A DNA stretch of 64,000 nucleotides from NCBI GenBank assembly GCA_027604705.1, contig JADHYV010000050.1, positions 1-64,000 of the forward strand, read 5' to 3'. How positions within the stretch are numbered: position 1 is the first letter of the stretch; each line of letters opens with the position of its first letter. The DNA comes from Allomyces arbusculus (lineage: Eukaryota; Blastocladiomycota; Blastocladiomycetes; Blastocladiales; Blastocladiaceae). Below are positions 1 to 11,398 of the stretch, one piece after another. The position numbers were made by a program, and so were the translations under genes. A model generated the notes under the pieces. The model saw only the letters and a program-made list of their open reading frames with translations, ran no database searches and was not told where the DNA came from.

Positions 1-65
1 TTCTCTCGCTGTGCACTCGATCCTTTCTCACATCGATCACATCCCTAGCCCGAATCATCGTCATC

Positions 66-114
66 CCCCGCACCCCCCCCCAACCCCCCCCCCACCCCCC
101 CCCCCCCCCCCCCC
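66..114. repeat. poly-C tract
   Basis: A nearly pure run of C, broken by a few A residues, ends directly at the stop codon of the glycerate kinase gene (which is on the minus strand, so the tract is G-rich in its mRNA 3' end). Homopolymers of this kind are prone to sequencing and assembly length errors. Confidence 0.9.
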
Positions 115-1373
115 TCACTTGCCCACATCCAACACCATCGCTCCCAACCCCGCTCCCGTCGCCGCCTTCTTCCCACCGACCTCGGCAATCTCCAACACCT
201 CGCGGCCCTCCCCCAACTTGACGCGCACCGCACGGCGCGGCTCCCCCACCGGCCCATTCCCACCCTTCTCCGTCCAAAACCGGACCCCGTTCTCTGCCAA
301 ATCGCGCGCCGCAACCAGGTACATCGGCACGTACCGGTGCACAAACGCCGCGACCTGCGCATCGCTCATCCCGGTCCCGCGGGACTTGACCAGCGCGCGT
401 TCCTGCTCGGTGCGCCACATCGTCACGATGCGCGGGATCTGGTCCAAGTTCGCGGGGACGAGGTGGACAAAGTGGTCGAGATTCGCGTGCACGCGCGACC
501 AGTCGGAGGTAGAGGTGGGGGTGATGCGCGCGCACATGTCGACGAGGTTCGCGCGCCCGAATTCAGTGACGATCGGCGCGCGTAAGTTGGAGACGGCGGT
601 GTTAGGGTCTGGAGTGGAGAAGCCGAGCATCCACCCGTCGAGAATGACGACGTCGCAGGGGGTGGTGATGGTGAGGGGGCTCGGGGAGCGGTCGCCCGCG
701 CCGGAATGCGCGGCCTTGTCGTAGACGGGCACTGAGACGGGCTTGGTGGGTGCCGACCAGTGCGTCGCGAGCGCGTCGAGCGTCGACAGGAGGAGCGGGA
801 GGTCGTGCGTGCCGGGAAGACCGCGGCCGTGCAGGAGCGGGTTGGTCGGGTGCGCCGCGGCGAGGGCGAGGAGGTCGGCGTGCGGCAGGTAGAAGTCGTC
901 GAGTGAGATGGAGATGCCGCGGAGGTGGTGCTTTTCGGCGAGGTAAGCGACGAGATGCGCGGCGAGCGTCGATTTCCCTGTTATCCACGGTGTCGCGATC
1001 AGTTTGCGCGCTATTGATGAGGATAAGTTGGGTGAAGTATGTACTTACCGCTTCCTTGCGGCCCCGACAACCCGACTACCACGGCGCGTCGCGAGGTGGG
1101 GACAGCATTCGTGTCGGTGCGCCGCGCGAGCGCGAGGTTCAGGAGCGCGGGCGAGGCTTGCAGGAGCCACGACGCGAGCGACGCGGCTTTAGCGGCCGGG
1201 TCGGCAGCGATCGAGTCGGCGTGCGGCGCGGTGGTCATTTTCGTGGGTGCCGAGTGGGTGGAGAGGATGCGCGCCGTGGCGGAGAGGGCGATGCGCGTGG
1301 TTGTGCGCGTGCAAGTGGTGGAGAGCGGGAGACTGAGCGTGGACACGCTCGTGCGGATGGTGAAGAGCATCAT
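115..1373 (-). CDS. GLYK: D-glycerate 3-kinase, probably mitochondrial
   Basis: This is predicted to phosphorylate D-glycerate to 3-phosphoglycerate. Two exons (1373-1049 and 977-115) join across a GTAAGT...CAG intron and give about 395 residues. The intron falls inside the P-loop, which reads GLSGPQGSGKST after splicing (about residues 100-111). Next come an SLDDFY block, a GRGLPGTHD motif typical of the glycerate kinase/YGR205W family, and a VILDGWMLGF Walker-B-like strand. The first 45 or so residues are rich in Ser, Thr and Arg and lack acids, which looks like a mitochondrial presequence; a second Met (MTTAPH) could give a cytosolic form. Length and motif order match plant and fungal GLYK. 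The family is P-loop kinase, so uridine kinase/pantothenate kinase-like function is the alternative, but PGTHD argues for GLYK. Confidence 0.88.
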
Positions 1374-1626
1374 GGTCGGACGGGGTTCGGTGGTTGGGAG
1401 TGATGTGGAAAGCAGCGCGACACGCGACGCGGTGGTCGGCGTGCATCAACGTGTGCCCGACGCGTCGCGCCCAGCGCCACCACCACCAACTGTCGTTCTC
1501 GACGTTCCAGTTTGCTTCGCCGTGCTCCGCCCCCGCTGCGCCATCCATCGGTTTCTGATCACGCCCAAACGACAGTTTACTCCAACCAGTAGGGACAATA
1601 CGAATGTAATTAATACACGCCAGAAA

Positions 1627-4385
1627 CTATCCGGTCCGCGCGGCGGCAGCGGCGCGCGCGCCCAGCGCGAGCATCCACGCGACGCATACTTGCAGCGGCA
1701 CGCACCCAGACTGCTGCTGGTGATGCTGCCGCCTTGCGGCGGACAGTGCGCGACGTGTACGCGGAGGGCGGTCGGCCGGGAGAGCCTCGCTCGCGCTCGC
1801 CGTCTCGAACTGCACAATCGGTGCCGGCAACAGCGCCGCGGGTGACGCGCATGCGCGGTCATCGACATCGAAACTCGCAGGTACGGCCGACGCGATCCGC
1901 GTAAGCGATGCGCCCACATCCTTCCCGGGTGCTCCGTCGCCGTTGTTGGTCGCCAGCACAGCGGGCACGATCTCCGCATCGGGAACCGGCACCTCCTCTT
2001 CCACGTGCATGCGAGCCGGTTCGGGCGGCGGCGCGAGCCGCGACCCGCTCATGACCCACTGCGTGACCATCTCGTACAGGAAAAGGAATTGCGGCAGTGT
2101 CTGCACCATCATCATCCGCTGCTTGCGCAAATCCGCGACCACTTGCTCCACCGGATCCTTGTCCCCCGCCCACGCGCCCGCGGGCAACACGTGCGGCATC
2201 TCCTCGTCTCCATGGTCCGGTACGTGCGTGAGCCCTGCCCGTGCCGCAAGCGCGAGCAGTGCCGCAAACGTGCCGGTCCGCCCGCACCCCGCAGAACAGT
2301 GCGCGACGATCGGTGCCACGGAGTCGCGAATCGAGGGTACGACGAGCGCGAGCAAGTGTTCGACCGCCGGGGCAGAGGGCACGGACCCGTCGTCCCACCC
2401 ATCGACGGCGATTTGCATGACGGTCCGGGATACGGTGGTAGAAACGGCGACGCGCAACGTGCGCACGGTGATCACGGGCACCGTCCCATCGTCCGACCGG
2501 GCCACGGGGGTCGCCGTCTCTTTCACCAGCTCCACTTCCACGCCGCCGTACCGCACGGCCCCGCACGTCGGCCAGTACGCGTGCGCCGACCCGCGCGAAA
2601 CGTCCCCGGCGCCCGCCAAGTTGACGACGACCTGGACGCCGTGGTCGTGCACCATGGTCCAGAAGTCGGCGGCCGTGTGTGGTAGCGGCGCCTGGGTCGC
2701 GATCAGTGGCGGGAGTGGGGACACGCGGATCCAACTGGCGTTGATGTAATCGTCGACGTTGGGCGGTGCGGATTGGTCGCGGAAAAGCAGGCGCACGCGG
2801 TTCGACTCGAACGGGACGACGGTGCCGTACCGGTTCTTGGCCGATAGGGCGAGTGGCGGGGCGCGTGCGCGGCCGTGGGCGAGTTCGATACCCTGCACCA
2901 ATCCACTTCCGTCAGTACATCCGTCCACCTTCCCAATCCCGCCCAGACAACGAAAACTGAATATACCATAAACTTGGTCTGCAACGCCGTCACCGCCGCC
3001 CCCGTCGCAAACACCTCCCTTAGCCACACTGGCGCGTGCGCGGGCAAATCCCGCGCCGCCAGCTCACACAACGTCCGTAAATGCGTCGCGAGCGGTAAAT
3101 GCCCACCGCTCCCGACCGCCGGCACGAGGCGCGCGCGTGGGGTCGCGGGCGCTGGCGGCGGCCAGCCCGGTGCCGGCGCGACCGGCATCGGTAACGTCAG
3201 TGCCGGACCGGGTCGACGGCGCTGCAGTGCGCCGCCGCGCGGGCGGGGGGAGGTGGGGGGAGGCGGGGCCGGGCGTCTGCCGGGGGTGCCGGGGCGGGGG
3301 GAGAGCGGCGTGTGCGGCCGCGACGTGTGTGGCCGTGGAGAGAGGGGAGGAGGACGTGGAGAAATGGGCGTGCGCGGCGGCACGACGGGCGCGGAGAGTG
3401 ACGGGAACCCCATGGCCGATTCGAGTGGGGATTTGGGCGACTGTTGCCTTGGCGGCTGCGCGGCGGTCGTCCACGGTGGCGGTGCAGATCCGGTCGCCGC
3501 AGCGGCGGCTGCCCGCCAGCGCTTGGGCAGAGCCGGCGACATCGCACCAGGCGTTACCACCGTCCCACCGGGTGTCGCGACTGTCCCACCCGGCGTCACG
3601 ACCGCCGTAACGACTAAGTCGGGCCGGTCCGACGCTACCGCCGCGAACCCGCCGACCACCCGTACGACTTTTGGGGCAGATGCGAGCTTGCGTGCCATGT
3701 CAGGTACCGGACACGGAGCGGGCGCGCCCGGGATCGTGATTGGCCGTGGGATGCCGCACCGGTCGGGCGTGCAGTCGTCGTAGAGAATGACGGTCGATGC
3801 GGTGCGCCAGTTGGCGACGCGCAGACGGTCGGACTCGGCTACGAGACTGGCCGCGACCTTGTCCATCGAGTAGGCGGCGCGGCGGAGGAGGGTGCCGGGG
3901 AGGCTATGGCGGAAGGGAGGGGGAGGGGTCAGGAAGCGTGTTGTGAGGGATGCGGTCGGGTCGGTCGGCCCGAAAACGCCGGATTCGGACTCTGTCCCAT
4001 TCGACCGACATGCCGGCGCAGCCCAGCAAGCGGGACGTCCGGAAACGCCGAAAATCCGGTGCTTTCTCGAATCAAGGTAGAGTACACACCACACGTTGAT
4101 TGCACCGCGCACGTGGCCGTGGCGGTAGGCTGACCGCGGGCGCAGGTCTAGGACTAGCACTTGAGAAGCGAGTGGGTCGGTCGGTTCGCTCGCCGACCCG
4201 GACCCGAGCAGCAAAGCGAGATCGTCGACGGTCAGGGGCGTCGGGCGCGGGTAAGGGTCGGCGGGGACGACGGGAGATGGCGCGAGCGGGACTTCCGCTG
4301 GCGCGATAGCGTCCATAGCGGATGACGCTGCGATAGACGACATTCGGAAAGCGGTGGAGAGAGAGAGGACAGGCGCGATCCGCAC
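1627..4385 (-). CDS. Rhodanese-domain plus classical protein tyrosine phosphatase (Pyp1/Ptp2/3-like MAPK phosphatase)
   Basis: The predicted product (about 832 residues) removes phosphate from tyrosine, most likely on a MAP kinase, by analogy with fission yeast Pyp1/2 and budding yeast Ptp2/3. Three exons: 4385-4090, 3903-2967 and 2892-1627. The rhodanese (CDC25-like) domain comes first; the 186-nt first intron falls within its GHVRGAINV...LLRR segment. A proline-rich disordered linker of about 170 residues follows, then the PTP domain with KNRYGTVVPF, DDYINASWI and the catalytic loop HCSAGCGRTG (Cys nucleophile and Arg present). The WPD-loop position reads WDDGSVP, so the general-acid Asp is kept but Pro is replaced. 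The C-terminal 130 residues are low complexity. A second in-frame Met at 4343 (MSSIAAS) is an equally good start. Confidence 0.87.
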
Positions 4386-4416
4386 GCAGCGGCGGGACTT
4401 GGATTAAGTATCGACC

Positions 4417-4468
4417 GGGTCGGTTGGTCGGTCGGTCGGTTGGCCGGTCGGTCGCTCAGTCGGTCGAC
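4417..4468. repeat. GGTC microsatellite-like repeat
   Basis: Degenerate tandem copies of GGTC/GGTT lie just upstream of the phosphatase start, in its likely promoter or 5' UTR. Confidence 0.8.
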
Positions 4469-4506
4469 GTCGTCCGAAAAGTGGAGCGGGCGACGTCAGG
4501 CTTCCC

Positions 4507-5148
4507 TCACGTCACTCGTGCCTGGGCGCAGGGGCGTTTGGTTCTCGACGTTTCTAAAGAAGCTGACGAGCCGCAAACAATGACGACGCTGGACGGGGCG
4601 GGTGCCGCCGTAAAACGGATGGTGCGTGCAACGGTGGAGCGGGTTGTCGATGGCTGTCCCTTGGTCGAAAAGGTGGCGGTGATGGGATCGTGCTGGAGAA
4701 TCAGGGCGGGCGAGTCGCTGTCGTTGTCGTCGAACACGATAAAGCCGCGGTTGGGAGCGGCAGGAACAGAGTGTGGTGCGCTTCCCACGGCTCGCGTGCG
4801 GGGGTGGAAGCGTGCGCAAGCGTGCGCAGGAACAGTTGTGCAAGATGTGCGCGATGTGGAGAGCGAGAGAGTGTCGTCGCTGCTCCTTGGTCGACTTGTT
4901 GGTAGAGGACGTGGTTGCCGTGTGCTGCAGCGGTGATCGCACTTGCACGACCGGGCTGGTGCTGTCGTCATTTCCACAAGGTTGCAGGCAGTCGTCACCA
5001 TCGGTTGCTGCTGGGCGGATCCGGCGCGGGGGGGGACGGGTTGGTGCAGGCAATCGCGGCATCGTCGGTCCCCGACGGCGGTGCGGTCGCGTGCGACGGT
5101 TCTGCGGGCGGTTGGCGTTTGGGGGAGAGTGATCTCACGATCGCGCAT
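4507..5148 (-). other. Possible small protein gene in a divergent intergenic region (uncertain)
   Basis: The 1.03-kb space between the divergently transcribed phosphatase and AK7 contains a 213-codon open frame on the minus strand. Most of it is Arg/Ser/Thr/Pro-rich and could be chance in GC-rich DNA. One stretch, RGFIVFDDNDSDSPALIL, has the mixed hydrophobic/acidic look of real protein. Several GT/AG pairs could splice it. I do not recognise a family, and the rest of the interval shows nothing else. Confidence 0.2.
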
Positions 5149-5416
5149 CCTCTGCTTGCTTTACGCCTTAGGCAAATCGGAAGGCTAAACAATGTTACGC
5201 TGTCTCTTCGCCTGAAACGCCCGACGCGGTCACGCCGTTTGAGGGTGACTACCGACTGCAGCCCACCGCACGCGTCCTTGTCGCGCAGATCGCTCGCATG
5301 CATGTGTTCCAGCTCTTCCGGCACCAACCGCGCTGCGAATCATTCACGGCCGCCTGCAACCGCACCACCAGCCGCACACCTACCGCACTTGCCCGCAATC
5401 CGCAACCACGCCCACC

Positions 5417-8400
5417 ATGCCGCCGTCCGCCGCGCGCGTCTTCCTGTCGGACGTCGACACGCCCATCCCGCACGTGCTTGCGCGCAAGCTCGCCAAACTC
5501 GTTGTCGGGTCCCGCCGCCCGCCCGACGAGGACTCGGGCGACAATGACAATGACGATGGCAGTGCCACGCGCGACGAAGACAACGACGTCGAGAATGGCG
5601 CTCTGGGCCGCGCGCCTTCGCCGCGCCGCACCGCCGGATCCGACGAGCCCGACACGTACCAAGTAATTGGCGCGACGCGGTTTGACGCGGCTGGCGAGGA
5701 CGTGGTGCCCGCGGATCTCTTGACGGATGGCGCGGATCCAGTCGGCAAGTCGCAGGAGACGCGGGATTTGATGGACGCGATTGCGACGCGTGGACGGGCG
5801 CCGGCGCTGGTCAAGCGAGCGTTTCCGGTACATTTGTTTGAAAGTGGGCGACGGCGGGGCCCAGAAGAGGAGAACTGATGGCTCTCTCCATTGGTAGGCG
5901 CGCAACCGCGACGAGCTGCAGCGCGCGATCCTCGAGGCCAACGTCGTGATCATTGATTTCCTGCACAGCATCGAGGACGTGCCGTTTATTCTCCAAGGTA
6001 CATTGTTCCGTACACCTTCCCCCCGCCTGCTCCCTCTGCTAATCGACCCTGCTCGCACAAACTAGTCCTCAACGACAACGCGCACCTGTTCATCAACTCG
6101 CCCAAGACCATCATTGCCCTCTCGACGGTCCTCACCTGGGCCCGGACCAAACCCGACCTCGACGACCCAGACGCGCCTATTGCCGAGGACGAGTATCGCC
6201 GGCGCAAACCGCACCCCAACTTCCGCGTGCACGTGCAAATGGAAAAGGAGTGGGTCAAGCTGGCCAAGAAGGAATGCTACCGCGCCTATGTCGTCTGGGC
6301 CGGGCTCGTCTACCACGCCGGCGAGTCGGTCCTGCACCCGATGCTGAAGGCCGCGTGGCACGGCGAGCATGTAGCCGTCTACGGTGATGGCGCGAATGCC
6401 TGGCCCATGATTCACGTCGACGATTTGTGCGAGGTGGTCGTGAATCTGGTCGAGAAGCGGCCGGCCGGGTTCAAGTATATGTTGGCGATCGAGGACGCGC
6501 GGCCAACGTATGCGGATGTCGCAAGGGTACGCTCTATACTGCTCTTTCGGCCCTTTTCCCGTTCCTTCGTCCCTCACCCTGCCCATCTCCGCATCTGCGC
6601 AAATAGGCCATCAGCCAGACACTCGGCACCGGCAAAGTGCGCGCCTTCCCGAAAGACCACCTGCTCGTCACGCGCGATTTGTCCTCAACCACCCGCGACC
6701 TACTTCTCGCCAACCTGAAACTCGAGGCCGCGCACATCAAGTCGCTCGGGATGCAGTGGCGGTACGAAACCGGCCTGATAGAAAACCTGCCGCGGTTCCT
6801 CGACGAATTCCGGCGCGCGCGCGGCCTGACGCCATTGCGCATGATTTTACTCGGCCCGCCGATGGCCGGGAAATCCTACTACGCGGCCAAACTCGCGAGC
6901 TACTACAAGCTCCCGCTCGTCGACGTTGAAGGCGTGACCAAAGAAACCATGGACCGGCTGCACCGGCGCGTCGCGCTCGGGCTCGCGCAGCAGGAGCGCG
7001 AGCAACTCGTCAACGAGAACGGCGAGGCTGTGGGAACCGATCCCGCGGCCGACCCGAACGCCGAGCAAATCGATCCGGCCGACTGGGAAGCCGAAAAGGA
7101 GTTGCTCGACGAACTCACGGAATTCGCGAAACTCAACAACGGCGCGGTCCCCGTCGCGCACCTGCACTCGTTCCTGCGCGCGAAACTGGCCTCCATGGCG
7201 TGCCAGAACCAAGGGTACGTGCTCGACGCGTTCCCGACGACGCGCAGCGAAGCGCTCGCGCTGTTCCGGAAAGACGACGCCGAGAACGGCACCCTCCCCG
7301 CTTCCGCGACCGGTGCCAACGCCGATGGGAACGACGACGATGCTGAGAACGGCGGCGCGCGCGCGGTCCTCGACCCGTCCATTTCTCCGGATCACGTATT
7401 GGTATTAGACGCGCCGGACGACTGGCTGCGCGACCGCGCGATGCAGCGCGCCGAGGCTGAGATGACGGCACGGACCAACGAGGAAGGGTTCAATGCGCGT
7501 CTTGCCGCGTACCGCGCGCAGAATGCGGATAATGTCACCGTCCTGAATGTGTTTGACGAGGCCGAGATCCACCCGGCGTTCTTCAACGTCGCCACCGGCG
7601 CCGCGGGGCCTGGTGGGGCCGCCTGGGCCGCGCGCGCCGCGCAGATGCACGAGGATGCTGTTACGGCGGCCGCGGCCGCGGCGGCGACGGGATCCGCCGA
7701 CGGCGCGACTACGGGGGAGGCCGCTGGGCCCCTGTCGGCGCCCGTGGCGACGATTCCGCCGCCGCCCGCCGTGATCGTGTCGGCAACGTCCGGCCCGTCG
7801 TCGACGGCGCCGATCCCCGTCGGGTCCGCGAAACCAGTCGACGTGATGGACGCTATGGTGCGTCTGTTGGGTAAACCGCACAATTACGGCCCGTCGCGCG
7901 AGGACGTGGCGCTGCGCAAGCGGTTGCAGGCCGAGGAGGCGACGCAGACAGCAGCAAGGATGCAGCGCGAGGAGGAGCGGCGGCATGGTGAAGAGCAGGA
8001 ACGGCATGCCAAGGCTGTCGCCGACTGGGTACTTTTCTGAGCTTTCGGGGAGGATCCTAGCGCGCGAGTCCCCAAAACTGACGGTTTGCGGTGTGGGTGT
8101 AGAACGCCAAACTTGCCGAAGTCAAGCGGCAAGAACAACAGGTGCTGGAAGCGCAGTCCTTACCGCTGCGGCACTACCTGATGCGGCACGTCATGCCCGT
8201 GCTCACGTCCGGGCTCATGGAAGTGTGTAAAGTCCGGCCGGACGACCCCGTCGATTACCTCGCCGAGTTCTTGTTCCGCCACGCGCCGCCCGTGCCGGCC
8301 ATGGACGCGCCCGCGCCCGCGACCGCGGCCGCGACGGGCCCGTTGCCGCCGCCGGTCGTGCGCGCCAAGTCACCAACGACGGGGCCGTTCCCGCCGCCGA

Positions 8401-8543
8401 CGGGTTCGCCGCGCGGGAGCGGGAGTCGCCCGGGGTCGGGGTCCGGGCGCGGGAGTGCGTCCGGGTCGCGGTCGGTGCTGCCGCCGATCAAGCCGGGGAG
8501 CGCGCGCACGGGGGAAGCGGAGAATGGCGCGGCCGCGGTTTGA
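5417..8543 (+). CDS. AK7: Adenylate kinase 7 (ciliary/flagellar type) with C-terminal DPY-30 motif
   Basis: AK7 converts AMP and ATP to ADP and in animals is needed for motile cilia. Five exons: 5417-5827, 5898-5997, 6066-6526, 6607-8028 and 8103-8543, giving about 944 residues. The N-terminal half is the NAD-epimerase-like domain typical of AK7 ([15 protein letters not shown], the [15 protein letters not shown] helix, then [16 protein letters not shown]). The kinase domain begins with the P-loop [10 protein letters not shown] near residue 405, with [10 protein letters not shown] further on. A KPHNYGPS segment and a charged helix lead to the DPY-30 motif ([15 protein letters not shown] to [10 protein letters not shown], about residues 818-860). 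The order matches vertebrate AK7; the protein is longer because of Ala/Asp-rich inserts and a Pro/Gly/Ser tail. All introns are 68-80 nt. Confidence 0.93.
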
Positions 8544-8910
8544 GGGGACTGTTTTGTCGAGGACAGAACTGACGGAAATGCATGGCACGCGCGCGCGTGG
8601 GGGGGACTTGGTCGGCAGCGGAAACGGGGTCTATTTATCTCTCTGGCAATTTGCGACGGCGGCGAGGAGAAACAGCCCGAACGGCGATGCTGTGGTGCAG
8701 GAGCGGGCGGGAGACGTTGTCGGTTGGTTTGGCTGGGAGACGCAGCAGGGGAGACGGCAAAGATGGGAGACGCGCCGTGGCCGGGCCTCTCTCGACTCTC
8801 GCACTCGACTCTCGCACTCTGCCTCGGCGCACTCTATGTCCGCACGGCCGTGCTGATCGCCTCGGCCCCGCGCTGGACTCGATCGCCCTCATTACGGTTG
8901 GCCGGCGCCC

Positions 8911-8916
8911 TATAAA
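8911..8916 (+). promoter_or_regulatory. Candidate TATA box
   Basis: TATAAA lies in a GC-rich context, 375 bp upstream of the ATG at 9286, followed by a pyrimidine-rich, purine-poor leader. It is the only clear TATA box in the 740-bp gap after AK7, so it probably serves the downstream gene with a leader of about 340 nt. Confidence 0.5.
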
Positions 8917-9285
8917 GCTCGCGCACTGCCCACGGCTCTCCCCTCCCCAGCGACCTTCGCAACCCCCGACGCACGCACACTTCTTCCGCTCCCTCTTTCT
9001 CAAATCTCGCCTTGGCCGACTTGCGCGGGATCACAATCACGCTTGCCATCGTTCATCCCGTTCATTCTTCACCGACCCGTCCGTCTCCTCCACCCTCGCG
9101 ATCCATCGCCGCCGGCCCCGCGATCTTACCCGCCGCATTCCACGCATTTCTAGCCGGCGCGAACTCTCCCCCGACGCGAACGCGCACCGACTAACAATTC
9201 TCTCCGACTCTGCTCTGCTCTCGATTGTGAGCCCGACCCACCTCCCGTTCATCTCTTCCCATCACGACTACCATCACCAATAACC

Positions 9286-10360
9286 ATGGTCCCCCCGCAC
9301 ACCACGACGCTGAGCACCCCAGGCGGTCCGGCGACCGCGCCGAGCCAACTCGTGACGCCGCCCAGCCAGATCACCCCGACGCGGCCCGCGACCGCGCCCG
9401 ACGCGCCGAGGAAGACACCCATGCCGACGCCGAGCGCGCCCGCGGCCAAGCGGCAGCGCACCGAGAAGAGTTACGCGGTCCTGTCGACCGCGGCGCGCAC
9501 GACGCGCGCGACGGTCGTGCACACGACCGAGGCTAATGCGTCGCCGACGCCGACGGCACGCGCTGCACCGGCGACACCGGCGACACCGGTCGTGCCGCAC
9601 GGGATGACGACGCGGAAGCGCGCGCGCGAAGTGTCGGCCGACTGGGACGCGGACGTGGCAGGAGAAGCAGTAGACGGTGCAGACGGTACCGACGTGCGTG
9701 CAGACGGTGCCGGAGCGCGCGCCCGCGGCGCCGCAGGAGCAGCCGCAGGCCATGATCGCGCCGGCCGCCGACGAGGCGCAAGTGATCACGAAGCCGGCGC
9801 CGATGACGTCCGGTCCCGAGCACTGGCCGCCTGAGATCCGCGACCTGGTCGCTGTTAACGTGCGTGCGGCCGACCCGACGACGCTCTTGCGGCTCGTCAA
9901 GATCACGCCCGTGTGGGAGCTGTCGTGCGTGCACGTGGCGGTGCGGTACGCGACCGAGTTTTTCGACTTTGTCGCATCCGGGTACGCCAAGCTCTACGAT
10001 ACGAGCGTATATACGATGGCGCGGCCGCGTGCGCTTTCGACGTGCCCGCGGATCGTGCACCACGAGAAGCCGCTGACGATTGCGCTGCCGGGGCACCCGT
10101 CCATGGCCAATGACATGGACGGTCAACTGTTGCCGTCCGAGACGCGCACCAAGTTTAATGTCAAGCCGGGAAAGTGGTGGATTCCGCACAGCGAGACGAT
10201 CCCGGTGCCGCCGTCGATGCTGCGCCGGATTGCGTTCAAGAGCGACCAGCCGTTCGAGACGTACCAACCGCCGCGCGAACTGCTCGCGTTCTGCGCACTG
10301 ATGGGCAAGCGCGCGCACGCGGTTGAGCGCGTAGTTGTTGCGAAACTGGGCGATGGATGA
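9286..10360 (+). CDS. Unrecognised, probably nuclear protein, weak F-box-like segment
   Basis: Two open frames overlap here. A 67-nt intron at about 9670-9736 (GTAGAC...GCCGCAG) would join them in phase into about 335 residues; the donor is not optimal and CAG sites at 9742 and 9748 are alternatives. The N-terminal 128 residues are Pro/Thr/Ala-rich with two basic clusters (AKRQRTEK and TTRKRAREV) that look like nuclear localisation signals. The C-terminal part is globular; HWPPEIRDLVAVNV followed by LLRLVKITPVW resembles the first helices of an F-box, but weakly. No enzymatic motif is visible. It sits at the edge of the F-box/LRR island but has the GC-rich codon use of the housekeeping side. 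Function is unknown. Confidence 0.6.
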
Positions 10361-11398
10361 CGACTGGATGGTTGGACTGGATGGTTGGTAAGTGACGACT
10401 GGTTTTGGGATCAATGATGAGAGTCTTTTTTCGTTTGCTGCTTTTGTTTGACGTTGGTGTTTGGATCGCATGTTTTGGCACACGGCTGGACTCTATTTAG
10501 CTAATGCAATCGCTCGTGTGTACTACATTGTTCTCGACTTGGTCTTTTGCCAAATTTGGCCCTGTCCTGTGGTCGTCGCTCGTTGGCACTTTGAAATGGA
10601 AGTGGAAGAGGCCCACCGCGCTGGTTAGCGCAGACGCCGTTAGTCCGCACGCGGCGCGCCAAGTTGGAGATGTCGCAGGCGCTCTCTCAAAGAAAGACAG
10701 GTCCACACATGCTGACATAGGAGCGCAGATCTCGGAAGGACATGACTTCCTTGACCACGACCAGCATGAATCATGACGTGCGGCCATGTACATGCAACGG
10801 CAGCTCGTTCAAGATCCACCTGGTTTCGCCAACGTCGATGCCGCGCGATATTTACGACCTCGCGGGCATGTCATGCCCTTGGAGAGCGAAGAACTGGGAG
10901 GGATGACGGCCTTCTTGTGAAGTATGGCACCAACCAAAACGATCCAGTGTCCATGCCTCTCTGGCCAGCTGCACACGCTCGAGCACGCTCAAGCCTGCTC
11001 GACTTGACAGCATCATGTTTCACACCTTCAACCACAAGCTGTTGTTTTGGAATGTCACGTCCTCGTCATTGTCGCCGGCATGCTGCTGCCCCGCTAACGT
11101 GCAAGCACAAACCGACGGACGGGCTCGGGTTCTGTTCCGTGTCCCCGCTCTAGTTCTTGTAATTTGGCTGCCACATTGGGGCAGGTGTCGAAAAAGTGGA
11201 AATGGGGCTCGGGCAGTCCAAGACTCCAAATCATCCGCCTGCTGCCACATCATCGTCGAGCATTTTGCAGCGACTTTGGCGTCTCCTGCGGCAACTAGTG
11301 ATAGACCCCAAGAACGAGCTCCACCCACAACAAGAACATCGCATTTTGCAAACTTCTTCGCGCCCTCGACCATCGTAGACCATCTGCACTCGTTCTTT
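10361..11398. other. Gene-free spacer at the boundary of the accessory island
   Basis: No supported gene. GC drops visibly here relative to the first 10 kb. A short tRNA-like string near 10620 does not extend into a complete tRNA (see rejected items). The stretch presumably includes the promoter and leader of the next gene. Confidence 0.5.

Noticed and set aside
11-724. Plus-strand open frame over the glycerate kinase gene
   Set aside because: Pro/Arg-rich antisense shadow that begins in the poly-C tract; the minus strand carries the conserved kinase.
10612-10700. tRNA-like string (TGGTTAGCGCAG) resembling the A-box of a tRNA-Met
   Set aside because: No matching acceptor stem and no GGTTCRANTCC B-box at the right distance; chance resemblance or a very old fragment.
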